Below, piece after piece: positions 46,101-61,100 of a stretch of DNA of 64,000 bases. The number at the start of each line of letters is the position of its first letter. The first letter of the stretch is position 1. The notes under the pieces were generated by a model. The model did not search any database. It was not told the DNA's origin and worked only from the letters and a program-made list of their open reading frames with translations. Location: positions 32,515,360 through 32,579,359 of the forward strand of contig OX465583.1 of NCBI GenBank assembly GCA_950022655.1, written 5' to 3'. The stretch comes from Alentia gelatinosa (Eukaryota; Annelida; Polychaeta; Phyllodocida; Polynoidae). The position numbers and the translations under genes were made by a program.

Positions 46101-49100
46101 GTGTCTGAATTACATCGGTTTCTTGTCGTTTTCCAACATAAAAAACATGGGGACAGATTTCATTCCGGCACCCTAACCATGTCTCAATATATTACCGAAT
46201 CTCTGTGGCACTCACTGCCTCAACTCATGGTAACAAAAGAACTCATGAATCTAGGTTTTATCAACATGCATGATTATAAAGAAGTACCCACATACATGTT
46301 GTATTATGAGCCTGAAAATCATGTAGTTTCGTTTGGTTTCAGTATAGACAAAATGATATCTCAGGAATGATATATATATATACAAAAATAAATACATACA
46401 TACATGTAATTTATTAAGGAACACTAATTTTCAATGCAGGTCACGCATGCCGCGAGGTGCGAAAATCATGTAACATGCTCAATGGCACATACTAATTAAC
46501 ACGTTCTGACACGTACTGGGTCGATTAATGGCCTCCATTATAATTCAGGGACCGCAACGTCCTCGTTCACAAAATCATTGTCACATGAGCGTGTCCGAAT
46601 AACACTGCCTATAGTTTACATCATCATAAATAGCTGCCAACGGGACTAAGGTATCATATAGTTTTTTGTATTATAGTAATTGTTATTTCTTATATTACAC
46701 TATTCACTATCACTACATATAGTGCTACGGCGTGTACGTACGAGAAAAAGATTCACATTATGTTTGTTTTTTTCATATCTATGAATTAATCATTTTGTCT
46801 CATTTAATATCTCCCTGGTAGACCTTAAACGCCTAGCCCACCATTAAGAAGAATATATTTTTTATATTTTTTTTAGCTCTTTCAGCAAGCTTGCCCAGAG
46901 TGCAGGAAGTCGTAAACAATCATTGAAATTTGAGTTTTATACATTTTTGTACTCTAAAAATGGCCACAATATCCGGTTGTAGACTTGGGTCTGATTAGAT
47001 GTACATTTTCTCACCTGGATGATGAAGGTCTTGTCGCCAAGGCTCGGGGTGGTGCCAACCATGCTCATGTAACTCGCCTCGTTCACGAAGTTCTCAATGC
47101 CGTGGAAGATTCCCTGATGTCACAACACACAAATACATCATCAGATTAAAAACATCACAGAAACACAAAAACGTCCATCAATTCATTCTTTTCAAATATT
47201 CATTTCAGATAACATACATAGAACTTTCAACGGGTGCCCATATTTAATCAGCATGTACATTCTAGAGAAATTGACTCAAATATATCTTTCATATATCCAA
47301 TACTAAACCAAGAAACTACTATTCGCTCAGGTGATGCAATAAACGCATTTTTATCTTTTTTTTTTATAATATGGGTTTCAATAATATCGATACAAAATAT
47401 CTGTCAATGGCTGTAGTTGTGAGAACCCCACTGGGAGGTCTGGCAACAAATGACAAGTTAGTTACAAGCAATACAAAGAGAAGAGCGAAACACAAAAAAG
47501 AATGGCTGGTCAGAGTCCAGGCGGCCTGTTGGGGGAGGACTAGGACAGGGCAGGCACGGCACGGGAAAGTGAGGATACAGCAAGTTAGTGAGATCTCTAT
47601 ACAGGCATCATTTGGCTCCATGTGTGACAACACTTTGCTGCTGTGTGTGAGTAACTACATGTTGCGTTTACAGTGAATTACGGTTGTGCGTAACACTCCC
47701 TCCTCAGAAAACCATACGTTGGTAATTTTGTTTTGTTTTGTTATAAAATTCAAGTTTCGTTTGTTGATATGAGAGTCAAAGTACGGATGAACCCCGTTAA
47801 CAGGGGCATCTTCCATTCTGGACAAACAAAAAAGAAAAGGACAGCACTTTATCGGGGTATAGTATATATGAAAAACGGGAATCTGTTTAGGAATCTGTCC
47901 AAAAAAGAGATGTTAACTACAGGATTTATATCTAATGCAACTGTACTTTCTATATAAGTGTTTGCTCTATTCCTTCACATTGGAAACATTTGAAGACTTT
48001 GAACCTAATCGCATTAGTCTGGCCTACATCTACGGCCATTACGTCTGCGTTTACATGACATCTGATAGATCTGGGTTGAGGGACATCACTCCCATACTAA
48101 GTATAACTGACATTGTAATCTGATCCCACAAGTGATTGTCAAGTGGACCCCGATCCCTGTGTCAATGCACCTTCATCTCTATCTTGCTGTTATTTCTCAT
48201 ACCTTCAGGTGTACCCACAAAACAGCTGAATAACTATATGTACTTCAATGGCTAATAAGGATGGACCCGGGAGTATAAGACCTAACAGAATACTTCAATA
48301 GTTCTTCAGGTTATGTTAGATAAATTTCTAAATTCATCTTGTAAAATAAAGTTGGATACTGGACACAAGAAAAATCCCTCCAGACGCGCATGGTGTGTTA
48401 GCATTGTTTAGATCTAAAGTTTGTCAGTGTTTTGACTCAGATTTAACTATATCACCAAGGCCGTCTAAATATTTGACGCATGACTTATGCTAGTTAGACG
48501 TCGCTCCACTGCAGTTCCACTATAATATCAATTTAAGTTGTGGCTGTTATTACTAGACCACATTGCTATGTCGATCTCTTTAACCTACATAGGCAGATAG
48601 TTCTTCATCCCAGAATTGTAATACATAGACAATAATCAAGACGAGAGGTTGACGCCTCGTACTAAGTCCGTCTACAAAACCATAGTTTGTTGTATTTATA
48701 GCCAATCTTCTCTAATAAATCAAACCCAGGAATTATATGCCGGTTATATCAATAGGGCTTTTTTGTTGTTGTTGCTCTATAGCACAAAGGGACTATTTCC
48801 TGATTTACAATGGTTTTGAGGCCGGATACCACGGATTTAAATCTGCATGCCATGTTTATGGTATCTAGCAGTTTTTAAATAATGGGTTGTCACTTGTGGT
48901 CTACGGAGTGCCCATACATTCTCAATGGGTTCTTTGTATATCATGAATAATTAAGCTCGTAAAATCACACTCGCCTGTAAATATTGACCTAACACTGCTC
49001 ATACCAAGTTCCAAACCACATAGGTTTACTGTTATAACAGAAAGGAATCCGTCTTGAGCAACTACATGACAGTGTACAGGAGACACTGGGTCATAGGGTT

Positions 49101-52100
49101 CGCGATCAGCTTCTTATACTACATGAGTGATAAATCACAAAATTACTATTAGAAATGATCTGGAGTTTTTATATAAAGCAATAGTTTCTATAGTTGGTGT
49201 TTTCCCCCCTCATATTCGCTCTTTTCATACCATATTTTAACAGAAGTTTCTCAAAATAATAAGTTCGACCGTTTGTGGTTTCTTGGTTGCTCCTGTTCAT
49301 TGTTTTGTTTCCCTATTCAATCTCTCCTTTCTCTAAAGCTTAACTTTCCTACTTTATCAACTTTGATTTTGTTTCTACCAAATAACCTTTTCAGTCATCG
49401 TCGTGTCTCAGTGTGGACATGGCTAGGTTTTTATCAGGTCTGAAAAACTGAAAATCCCGCACGTTTTTTTTCTATTTATATTCATTTTAGGTATTTAAAG
49501 CACAATTCTGGTTTCAGTTCTCAGACCACACATTGGCCAATGTTTGCAGGTCGCACAGCTGCTATTACATTCATGTACCAGCTGTTTTAGTTCTACAGTA
49601 TGGCACGAATGCGGGTCGTCCTTCCAACGTTTCACGTGTCAGCCACAGGATATTAATCACACACTGAATAGGTTGTCCTATAACTAGGTCCTATCAGTTG
49701 TGGCGTGTGCATACAGACATAGGGCCAGAGGAGGGGGATATTTTCTAAATGTCCGTTTTATTTTGACATACATCATTTGATATGTGAAACGTTTGAACCA
49801 GTTTTTTTTAAATTCCCTTCCAAAAATTTGTACTTGCGAACACTATGCAAGGTGCTCATTCCATAGTTAATTTCCCAAATTACCATTTCAACACACTGCA
49901 ATGCATGGCTAAGAATAGATTGTGGAGTGCAATGCTAATTCACAGTGTACACTGAACCGGTTGCACTTTGCCGCTGGTGTCGTATCCCCATACTGGCACT
50001 GAGCTTCAGAATATCAGCGCTCTCTGGCGTAGAACCTCCGGTCTTTCAGTGCCCTGACTGCGGAGTGCCTGTGGCCCCTGGCTGCGTGCCAACACTCCCT
50101 GTATGACTCTTCTATACTAGAACCTGTACTTCTTACACATAGAGAGCGAATTGAACTGAAAGTAGCCGTGAACAAGGCGGTGTACCCTACGCTGTGATGC
50201 CAATTAACGTTATTTCCCACTGGTTTTACTTTACTGCTCTTTAACATGGCTAGTTTTCTATACTAGTTATACCATATTTTTTCTTGTTCTTTATTGGACA
50301 TTTCCAGCGAAATGCAGTAATCCATTGATCACTACCTAGATTTAATGGTTAAAATAAGAGCAGAGGAACTTCATCAACTCGCTGATGAGATGCATAACTT
50401 TGTCTCGGGCTAAACTGTTCCCTGTCTCCTAAATACCGTCCACGTTGTGGCAAGGTGAACGATTTAGTCCGTGCCTCACATCTACTGAGGGACCTGGATA
50501 GACCTAGGATAAGAACCCCAGATAAGGCGACTGGAGACGAGGCTTCTGATGATAATGTTGTAATGTTCCACTTTACAAGTAGAGACGCCGATTGTAGGTC
50601 GACCTTGGACAGTTTTCTGGTCATCAGATGCTGACACCCCGGGGTGGTGTTATACAGAGCAATTCAATAGCAAGCGAGCAAAAGATGTACTGTTGATCAA
50701 CAAAACGTGGCAATTACACACCTCTAGTCCAGCCCCCCCCCCCCCCCCGCAACCTTCAACAAGTATCGTGCCCATCGTGCCCAATAGCGACTCAAATTGT
50801 TCCCCAGATGTCCCTCTCTAAAGTCTCTCTACATATAACAGAACGTGACAACGATTTTGAATCTGCAACTCACAGTGATGACTAAAAACTGTCGCTGTAA
50901 AAAGTACTGTTGATGTCAAGTGACTAGCCATTGATAACTTGCGTGTGACGGGGCTAATCGAAACAAGACCACTTCTCTGATCCTAATGAAACCGCTTTAA
51001 CTGCTTTCTGTGACGGCCGTTAAGTATGGCTGCCCAACTTGTTGGCAGCCAATCACGGACTACAGGTGTGATTGTCTGCTGATGATCCTTCAGAAAATCA
51101 CAACCCGCTTAATATTTGGAATATGAACTAGATTAATTTGGCACGCCGGGTTCATTATGGTAAAACAATATATCGCTAGTGTTTGTTAGTCTGAGTACGC
51201 CGAGTCTCTAAGGGAACAAGCCTTCCTTCCGGCCCAGTGGCAAAAACTCCTTTCACAACACAATCACATGATCAAATATATTGTTAAATGTTGGATAGCT
51301 TTCAACATGATAAACTGTATATTGTTGATGTTTGGTTAAATCTACACATTCTTTGCTATTAAACGACTACATTGCTGTAAATAAATTCAGCGGAAATGTA
51401 AGCAATAACAAATAAAGCCCTAAGTTATTTCAATCTTTAAATAAATTCCTGAGCAGAAGCTTAACCTAGAAAATAAAACAACTAAAAATGAAATGGCACG
51501 CTCTGTGATGATGTCGAAGGCAATTAATGGCTGCTACACCCTTCATTCCAATAATGAACACATCATTTCGTGCCATTCTCTATACATAAATAGCGTGTCA
51601 CTATGGGAGGTCGATCAAAATGTAGGAATATGAGTGGAGGAGTGTAGGGCAACAGTCAAGGAGTGTTTATCACGAAACATACCGAGTGTAACTTTCTAAA
51701 CTATAGTGATGGGTAAGTGGCCCAGAGAAATGTCTGAAACAAATGGAATTATCTTAAACCTCCTTAAAAATACGGGAATAGTCTGGACGAGGGCGTTTAA
51801 TAATATGGTACTTATGAGTGAGATTTTACAAAATTGATTTACATCTGCGATGAAATGAAATATATCTTACTCGTGCGCAATGATGCATTTTCTTGCATAT
51901 AATAATAGAGGGAAACTATGTTCCGGTGAAAGGAAGCCAAAGTTACGAGGTAAGGCTTGGAAAAATTACTGCCCAAGGCCTTGGCCGCGGGCAGTAATTT
52001 TTCCAAGCCTTACCGAGTAATTTTGACTTCCTTTCACTGGTACTTGGTTTCCCTATTCCTATATACCTTCAAATGTGGTTTAATAACGATAATTAGCGTT

Positions 52101-55100
52101 ATTTGCTCATCCACCATCAAACCTGAAGCCAGATCCAACCTTATCGAGTAACTTGACACTTTATGTTTACTCCCCACTGCGCTTTTCATATGAATTTTGT
52201 AAGAGACAATCTGATTGGTCTAAATGTCAACCTTGGGTAGTATACGGCAACCTTGGGTAGTATACGGCAACCTTGGGTAGTATCCATAAGTTACTCCACC
52301 CCCCAGAGCGTGGTGTAAGCATAGAGTGTACAGCCATAGGTATATAGAAATATGGTTTAAGTCTTTATGTAAAGGTGTGGAAAATATCACCTCACTACAA
52401 CTGATATGATTGTATTTGGAATATAAATAGAAAAAAAAATTGTGTGAACATTGATTTTAAGAACAAAGAAATGTCTACAACTTTAGAAATAAGAATGTTG
52501 ATATAGTATCTAGTCTTCCGTATCAACTACTCCAAAGATAACATATGATTAGATGGAGAGTAGTTTAAGATAAGATATACGATCTGAAAACCCTGTGAAA
52601 TTCAAAGACGGGCATAACATATGGTCGATTCTCAGGAAATGTCGACAATTGGTCTGAGAAGTAGGTGATAAAAGGAACTAGAATTTTAGGTACGTCTTTT
52701 GTACGTCCTTGGTAACTATATGTTCCGTTAAATCACTACTGGTAACTGTCAAAAAGAATCTTTAAAAAAAACCAAAAAAACACTGACATTACATTTGTAA
52801 ATGTCTTCAGATCCTACACAATTTTAGATATTTTCATGTTTTCGTGTGGCTTGTGGCTTTTGGCCTGTAACTCCCACACCGTTGGTATGAGTGTGGTTCG
52901 CATGGAAGACAGAAAATTAAAATGACTTAATATTTGGATAAAAAATAATTTGATACTAATTGCAGAAAAGGATTTGGATGGAAATAGGGGTTATGGTTAT
53001 TCACTGCTGCTTACGTGCAAAACTTTTCTAAATACAATACATTTCTCAATCTCAGGCTATTTTCTTTTTATCCTTTCAACTCGTTCTCTCCTTCCTGTGC
53101 ACTGTATTATAATTTGATTAGAACTAGAGGTATACAGCGTTGACTTAATTCTGAAACCTAGAATATCCCTAGTACCCCAGTCACGTGAGCTGCAAGAGAA
53201 TATGGTGCATCTAATAGTGGTGTGCTTAGAAATCACCAAGCTGAGATACCTCCAACACACCAAAACCAATATCCCGAAGATTTTGCATGCACAAAAGGCT
53301 ATAGAGGAAACTGACGAAAAGTTGACCAGCGTGACTCGTATCCCATCAAGGGCACACTTGCGCAGGAATGCTCACATAGCGATAGGGTTTGTTCGCCAAA
53401 GTTGGGATGCGAGTCACACTGGTCAACTTGAGTCTGTTTCAGAATTTTTCATACGCCTTTAACGAATTCATGAATTGTTGTGAATATCGAAATAAAAATT
53501 AGATAACGCGCCTTCATATGAACGTGATCTGATCTCTAAATTCGGCATTATAGCCTCTCGTCATTACCGCATCAGCAGTGTAGCCGTATCAATGACTTGG
53601 CACGGTGGTTGATTCTGCCACGCCATGACATGAATATAGTTCGCAATGGTTTCGCTGCAGTTAATTGAATATTAATGTCTAAAAGTGTGCGAATAGCATA
53701 ATCAGTTTAATATCAATGTATAGAAGATCATTATGATCATTAAATCTGTTGCCAAAGCTCCATTTCGATGTTGCTAAACGCGTTTCCATGGTACTCATAA
53801 AGGCGGTATTCCACCAAACAACCACTTTTTCAACGTCAACAGACGCTCCAGCCGACCTTTCAGCCGACGTCGGCTGAAACGGCTGGAAAAATGGCGTCAA
53901 AATGCGTCTCTGCTCCACCAAAACCCCCAACAGACGCTCATGTGGTCGCCATACAAGCGTCTGGTGGGTTCGAAGTTCCAGCAGATCCTAGCCGACGCCC
54001 CTGCCGTGGCGCCGACTGCTGGACGTTGGCCGCATTTCACGTAGTAATCGAGTTCTCAGATAGACGGCGCGGCGTGCGATGATACACTGCGACGCTCCGA
54101 ACCCGCGAAAGCCGCGAATCGAGCGGAGCAGTGTATCAGCGTGTCGGGATTTGTACGGGAACGGTCAGAAAACGTCAAATAACCGCGAAATTACACATTT
54201 AATCGAACAATGAAGGTAAATAAAGATAAGGATTGATGTTATGAATGTGAATGGCACGCTATGGTGCTAGGATTCTGCCGAAAGTGTCGGAATCTTCGAT
54301 GTCCGTTCACGGCTTCGGGTATTGCCGTTTTTAGCCGCGCCGTGTTGGCGGCGTTCCCTCACCGCAACTCCCGGCAGAACCCGCGGGCGGGTGTCGTACT
54401 CTTCAAATGCATCGGCCAGATGCTCAATTCCAGCCGATAAAAACCAAATCAATTAGTTATTCGGCCGACGTTATAGTTACATCTTGTGAAGGGTTGTTGG
54501 GGGTATCGGTTGGGGTATCGCCTGAAAATTCTGGTGGGTGGAAGCGCATTTTTTATCATTTCAACAGACGCCCTGCCCCAGGTCCCAGCAACTCTCGGGC
54601 CACGCTCGAGCGATGCGCCAGACACCTCCAACAGACACTCTCAAACCCAGCAACCGAAAGCAGATGTCTGGTAGATGACCATCGGGCAAGATACCGACCT
54701 GCTCCACCAACCAGACAAAATCTTAATTTCATGAGATTTTCCAGCAACCCTTGCAACCCTTGTACGGGCGTTGTACGGGCATTGTACAACGTTTTCGTCT
54801 GGTTGGTGGAATACAGGCTTAAGTGGGTCACAAATCTGGCATCAACCTTGCCATTGTTGAGACTTAGACAGAATCTCCACGGGAGCTGACATCAAAAGCT
54901 ATAGTGACATTCGCCTTTAGTTCCATAACGTTAATGTGCTCGATTTCCATTGGATCCCAACGATCGCCTATGCAACGGACGCAAGCCTTGAAGGTTGGGG
55001 TGCACACTGCCAGGGGATTTCCATAGGTATTTTTAGCAGTCTTACTTTGTCTATCAGCAAACTTGTACACTTTAAATTTGGATATATATGTATTAGAAAA

Positions 55101-58100
55101 CCACTCCGTCAAACCCGATACACTGATCTCTGTGAGATATTCGGATTAACATTAGTACTAAACATCTCATCGAATGGATATGAAATGCCAGCTCTCCTGT
55201 CGAAAACAAGCTGGATTTTAGCGTGTGAAGCTGTCAGTGTCAATATTAGCGGCAATAACGACGAGAGGCTGTAATGTCACATTTAGGGAACAGATCAGGT
55301 TAACATGAAGGTGGTTTATTTATTTTTACATTTTGATACGTGTGTTTCATAAATCACTCGTAATAATCTGCATCAGGATAGAAAGAAATCAAATGGGACC
55401 AACCAGCAGCATTTTGTTGTCAATATTTTATAAGACCAAAAATAGTCCCAAATGCTGAGCCTGATTGGCTAACGTGCGTGACGTCACCGTATCCAACGCT
55501 GGTTGGATATTTTTTCTTTATATTTGATAAGGCAAGAGATACAAATTTCCTATCTTAAGCCGATGGGATTTAAATATTAGGTGTAGGATAAGCAATGATA
55601 CTGTATGAAATATCTAATGATCTGATACATGATTTGGTTCAAATATTCCTGTTTGAACAAGCAGGAGGAACAAGCAGGAGTACACATACCATATAATTTA
55701 CTGTTTTTTTAGGGTTTGTTCTCGATAGGTTTTTGTTCTCGACATTCTTTTTTCACAGTAAAAAATAATCGCTCGTAGTTCGACATCAATCTCCAGAGTG
55801 CCCAAATTCAGTTCTCTATGATAGTTGCAGATTTCTTAGTTATCCGATTTTGAAATGCACCACTGTTTCTCACAACTCATGAGACCGGGTCATATGATAG
55901 TGTTATAACACATAAGTCATCAGATATTTCTCTCAGATAAGTGCCAACACATGGAGCCGACGACCAACTTATTACACATCTACTTACTCTACCAGTGGCA
56001 GACACACGACCGTGTATGCCTCCCTGAGTGATGGGTTTGCCAGTGACACAAGCATGAGCGTTCATGTCGCCGTGTCCTAGAGGGGAAACAGAACACAACA
56101 AGGCCATTAAATGCTGGAGGGTGTGGATCACTGCTCCGTCACCAGGTTGGCTGCTGTGGTGTAACCACCTGGTGTTTTATTTGTGGAACATGGCCCTGTG
56201 ACTTGGATCCGTAATGAGGATTCAAACAATGCCTCGTGTGTGGGGTTTGCAAGGGGCTGGGGGTGTTTTGTGTGAAGTGTGTTTGTAATGCCCTCTGCTG
56301 TGGGGTATCGGTTCTGCTTGTCCGCCACCGGACCTACTGGACAGTGACAACAAAATAGGATGAAACAATCAAAACAAGGTTGAAATAAAACGTAACAGGA
56401 CCGCATGCACAAGGAGGTATAGAGGTATAGGTCAGAAAGTGAAATGGTCGGGGGACGGAAGATATGGTGGGTAGTGACGGGCAGACTAGATATGGTGGGC
56501 AGTGAGGCTATAGTGGACATTAAAATGGCGGTGTCGCAAATATTAGAGTTATTCAAAGTCCTTCAGAATAGGGCCAAAGAATCTAGCATCCCATTGCATT
56601 CATTCATAGCCAGGATATGGACCCACGCCAGGTTTTCAGTAACGCATTACAGGTGAACAGCTCTAACCTTTCCTGATACTATGGATTGCGCGACAGATAC
56701 CTATTCATAAAAACCGGACATACACTATTGCCTAACCCACCTACACCTCAGCCCCACTTGAGTGCTTTCGCTTTAGCTTGACACTAAGACTCAACGCTCA
56801 ATGATCTATGGAACATCGCCAGAAGGAGATTAGGGATTAGACAGGTCGTTGGTCTAGACTAAAGCCTATCATAATAGGACGACTGCAGGTAACTGAACAG
56901 TCCAGACTTGTCCTTTCTGAGAATGCCAGTGTATCATAGTTGTCTGGGGGTCTGTGCTACTGTTCACTCTATTTGGAGTGCAATAACTAATGAACATGCA
57001 TTGAGTGACCTTGCAACTGCCTGTCTTGGGCTAGATAAAAGAAGTTAGCATAGCTCACACCTTAAAAAGAATATAGAAAGACATGGTTAGTGTGACTGAA
57101 TGGAATCTGTTCAGAGATATTTTGATCAAAAATACTCACCGAATTCGAAGAATGAGGTGAGTATTTTTGATCAAAATATCGAGGAACAGATGGAATTCAG
57201 ACACACTCACTATGTCTTTTTATTACTACATGCCGAAATTCGATTAAAATGCCATTTATGTACTTAAGGTATCAACCTATTTCAACCTCCGAAATAAAAT
57301 GTCAACAGATCACGTGGTACAGTGTGGCGTAAAAATATTTTACGCCATGGTGCGGCCGAACGGTATCTTTTCTCCTATTGCGTAAAAGTGAGACATTCGT
57401 GCACCGGTATATAGTAATAGACTTTACGGCGAGAGCATGGCATGGAGAGTTCTTGCGTTCATGTAATCAGGCGTTTTGAACAGTCAAATTTGAAAGGAGT
57501 ATTAGTTGATGGCTAGAGTATGTACATTGATGGGTCCATTTCAGATGCATTTCAGATGCATGTCTTACATAATTGTTAAGAACAAGCCTTCTGTTGTGTG
57601 GGTACGAGCCGGTCCATGGTAAGAGAGTGGTCGAGGACAGTTGCAATTTGCAGGGCCGACTACTTTAAGTGCCTTTTCTCTTGGGTGACGGGAGGGCTGG
57701 TGGACAGAGAGTGGGTATGGATGGGTCCATTCCAGAGACAAAGATATAGATGGGCATAAGAGGGGTGAGTGGGGAGTAATGTGTACGCGGACGGGTCCAT
57801 GGTGTGAGGATCTATGTTGAGCATACTTACTCTGCCTGTGGCTGATACGCGGCCGTGGATGCCACCCTGCGTGATGGGCTTGCCAGTAACACAAGCATAA
57901 GCATTCAAGTCATAGTGACCTGTGGGGAGTAGAGCAATGTTCAGAAGAGAGAATGGGAGAAAAATGTCAACCAAATGAACGTTATCAGCACAAGACGTAC
58001 GAAACGTTCCGGAAGTATGTATAAACCAGACAGCGAAACGAAAATATGTAATATTTAAAGACATCTTGAAATACTGTGCCGGAAAATGTTTCCCTGGCAA

Positions 58101-61100
58101 AAATCTCCGGGTCTTCCACACACCAGTAATTTTATATGCTTGGACATAATTTCTTTTTAATGTGTATATAGATATTCTAAAAATGTTTTGGATACTATCG
58201 GTTTTTTGGATTTTTTCCCCCTCAATATACTCGTCATTTCTTGTGAGCAAATGCCCTTGAGAAGCATGTACCGTTCGGAATGCCCATTTAACTCTTCTCC
58301 TTCTGCTGATTTTGACAAGTATCAATTACTTCTACTGCAAATGAGCGTCCATAGAACACTGATTCTATTGTAAGCCCTGGCCAAAAGGACCAGGTATAAT
58401 TAGGATAAATATTAAGCTGAATAAAGCTTAGAAAACAAGGTAGGGGAAATCCTTGTTTGTTTTGTTAACTAGTGTCAACTGGTAAGAAGAGAGAGGGTAA
58501 AACGGAGTGCCATGCGGCCATGCCTAAGGTGAACATGAATGTAAAAATAACGTGCTCAATCTAGAACTAATGTCAAAGTCCAGTTGGACGTGGGTGGCTG
58601 ACTGTGGACATAATTAGTACCACAACGCTATCTTACATCAAACGTCCCCTACGATTCTACTCGGTTGATAATAACATGAAGCAAAATAGACAAAATTAAT
58701 TCAATCTGCAGTATTACAGATAATGCTGTAGTATCCTGTTCTTTACTCAGGAATAATATATATTCGTTCTCCTCTTATACCTTAAAAGTGTACTAAAATA
58801 GGTGAAATCGTGTGGATCAATCTCAAAGTGCATTATAACAAGCTATCCAGAATATGTCCCATTTTGGATGCTTCCTATGCATCTGGAAAAAAATGTAATT
58901 TTAAGGAAACTCAGAAAATTTGAACTATAATTAGACTATGGGTATAAAGTGCGGGAGTTTTCATGTATGCAATACGTATAAAACTGGCAGAGCTATAACA
59001 AATAATAAATAACTAAGTTTGCGTAAAACATATTCTGCTTAGTGTAATAGTTGGTGTTACATAGGCATTACTCGTATATGTGTCGTATCTTTTTGTCGAT
59101 TGTATCAAATTCCGGAAACTTATATGCAACTTTTCTTATGATTTTATACCTTGATTAATTTTGAGTTTTTTTTTGTAAATATTTTACTTGGATATACTAT
59201 GAAGACATTAGATCAAAGAAAAGCACAGAATTACATGTCCTTAACCTTTTCAAATTTCGGATGCAGTTTGTTGGAATGACTTCATAACAAGTCTATCAAC
59301 AAGTTTTGCTGTTACTCTCAGGTTCAAAGACCAAATCAGGGTAAAGCGTTAATATCACAAAAATATTAGTTTTGTCTAGAACTTTTTAAAAATTTACATT
59401 GGTGGTTAGACCCCTAAGAATCGAAATGAATTTAGCACACATGATTTATAATCAAGAGACATTGACGTTAAACATAACTTATTTGCTGCTATTTCCAACA
59501 AATCGAGATTAAACATGGGTCATTCTTAAGCAATTTTTTATATCTAAAACCAAACGCAAGCATGTTATGTTTTTATCTATCATAATGGTTTCAGCCTTGT
59601 TTATTTAACTGAATCAATCGAATAAAATATAACGGATTTGAATAAAGCTTGAGTGATATCTGAAAATATCTGGCATATGTAAAACACAAAAAAGCCAATT
59701 TTCGACAATTCTACATTTTGTTCTTTAGGTATGGGGTATCTTCAAATAGATCTATGTGGAATTTGGAACAACCGACAAATAGGCCTTCCACATGTGCTAT
59801 CAGCTAATTAGTGCAATTCTTTTTAACAGGTGCTGATTTGAGCTCCAATTCTCTAATGCATACTCCTAATAATCAAGACACTTTGCGACAAGATAACGTC
59901 ACACCAGGACAACAAATCAACGTGTTGCTAGCGGAAAATGTGGTACTACTATCAGAACAACTTTGTCATTATTAACTAGGTAAGTCCTGTGGGAATAAAG
60001 ACTCAGACTTACCCAGGGTCTGTGCGTATGTGTCAGCGATCCAGCTCATCATACGTTCTCCTGTTCCCATGTCGGGGGCTGGCACATCAATACCCGGCCC
60101 TGCAAACGGAAAAACTCGATAATTCACTCCCATATATACAACAAAAATCAGCAACTTGGGGCTCATTGATCCGGACCAAACTCCCCCATTTCAGGTTTAT
60201 TTTACCCGGATAAGCGGGGCACTTCGAAATACTAGGAACTCTGGATTGTAAATGGGTTTCCCGTTGAGCGTAGTTCTACTGACTACCCTGTTATGTGCAC
60301 GTATATAAACTAAATTCAAACGTATTTCATATAGTGTCAATGGGTATAAAATTGAAACTACATGAATTGCTCAACACCATCAAATATAACGCACAACCCC
60401 ATCAGCGTAAACACAGTAATCAGTATCTGTCAAGGGATGGAATAAAAGCAAACCAACAGTCATGTTTAATGTTATAGGCTTGTGTATTCTGATTTTTTTT
60501 TTTAAATCCCCTGCATCTACTTCATTGGCGAATGTTTTATGCTTCGTCCCTATAAGAATGAAAAAGTATATATAATTCAAAAAAACATATTCAGAAGGAA
60601 ACCCACGAGATGAGAATAACTTGGTCCATACTCAACCGAGTTTGACTGCGGAGTAATCCACGAAGCGAAGCTGAGTGAATTACATAGCGGTCAAACGAAG
60701 TGGAGTACAGACCAAGTTATTCTCATCGAGTGGGTTTCTGATTTTATCTCACCCCGTATAACATCATTTATTGCTGGAATAACTCGCCAAATTAGCCATT
60801 GAGTATTAGGTACCATACTTTCACGGCCGTGGAGTACGAGTTCCTAACGTTAAGCCTATGGAGAAAAATACCGGATTGAGATAAATATACATGACCCCTT
60901 GACCCTTATGGGGTTCACTGACCGATGAATCCCTTCTTGGCGAGCTCCACGGTGAAGCGGCGGGTAATCTTCTCCAGTTCGCGTTCAGAGTATTTGCGGG
61001 GGTCGATCTTGACGCCAGCCTTGGCGCCGCCGAACGGGACGTCCACACATGAGCACTTGTAGGTCATGAGGGAGGCGAGGGCCTTCACCTCGTCCACGTT

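Larger units (their letters stand above)
47114..55987. other. Large GLUD intron (8.9 kb) with several repeats
   Basis: No exon recognised. Holds a TATACCATGG-type repeat (48675-48955), a poly(C) tract (about 50733-50748), foldbacks (51904-52058, 53308-53441), a 20-bp triplet repeat (52228-52284) and a ~1-kb TIR element (53799-54820). The rest is AT-rich and unremarkable. Confidence 0.55.

Noticed and set aside
50014..50624. Two - strand frames of 77 and 91 codons in a GLUD intron
   Set aside because: No recognisable domain, no splice context, and similar frames arise by chance in this base composition.
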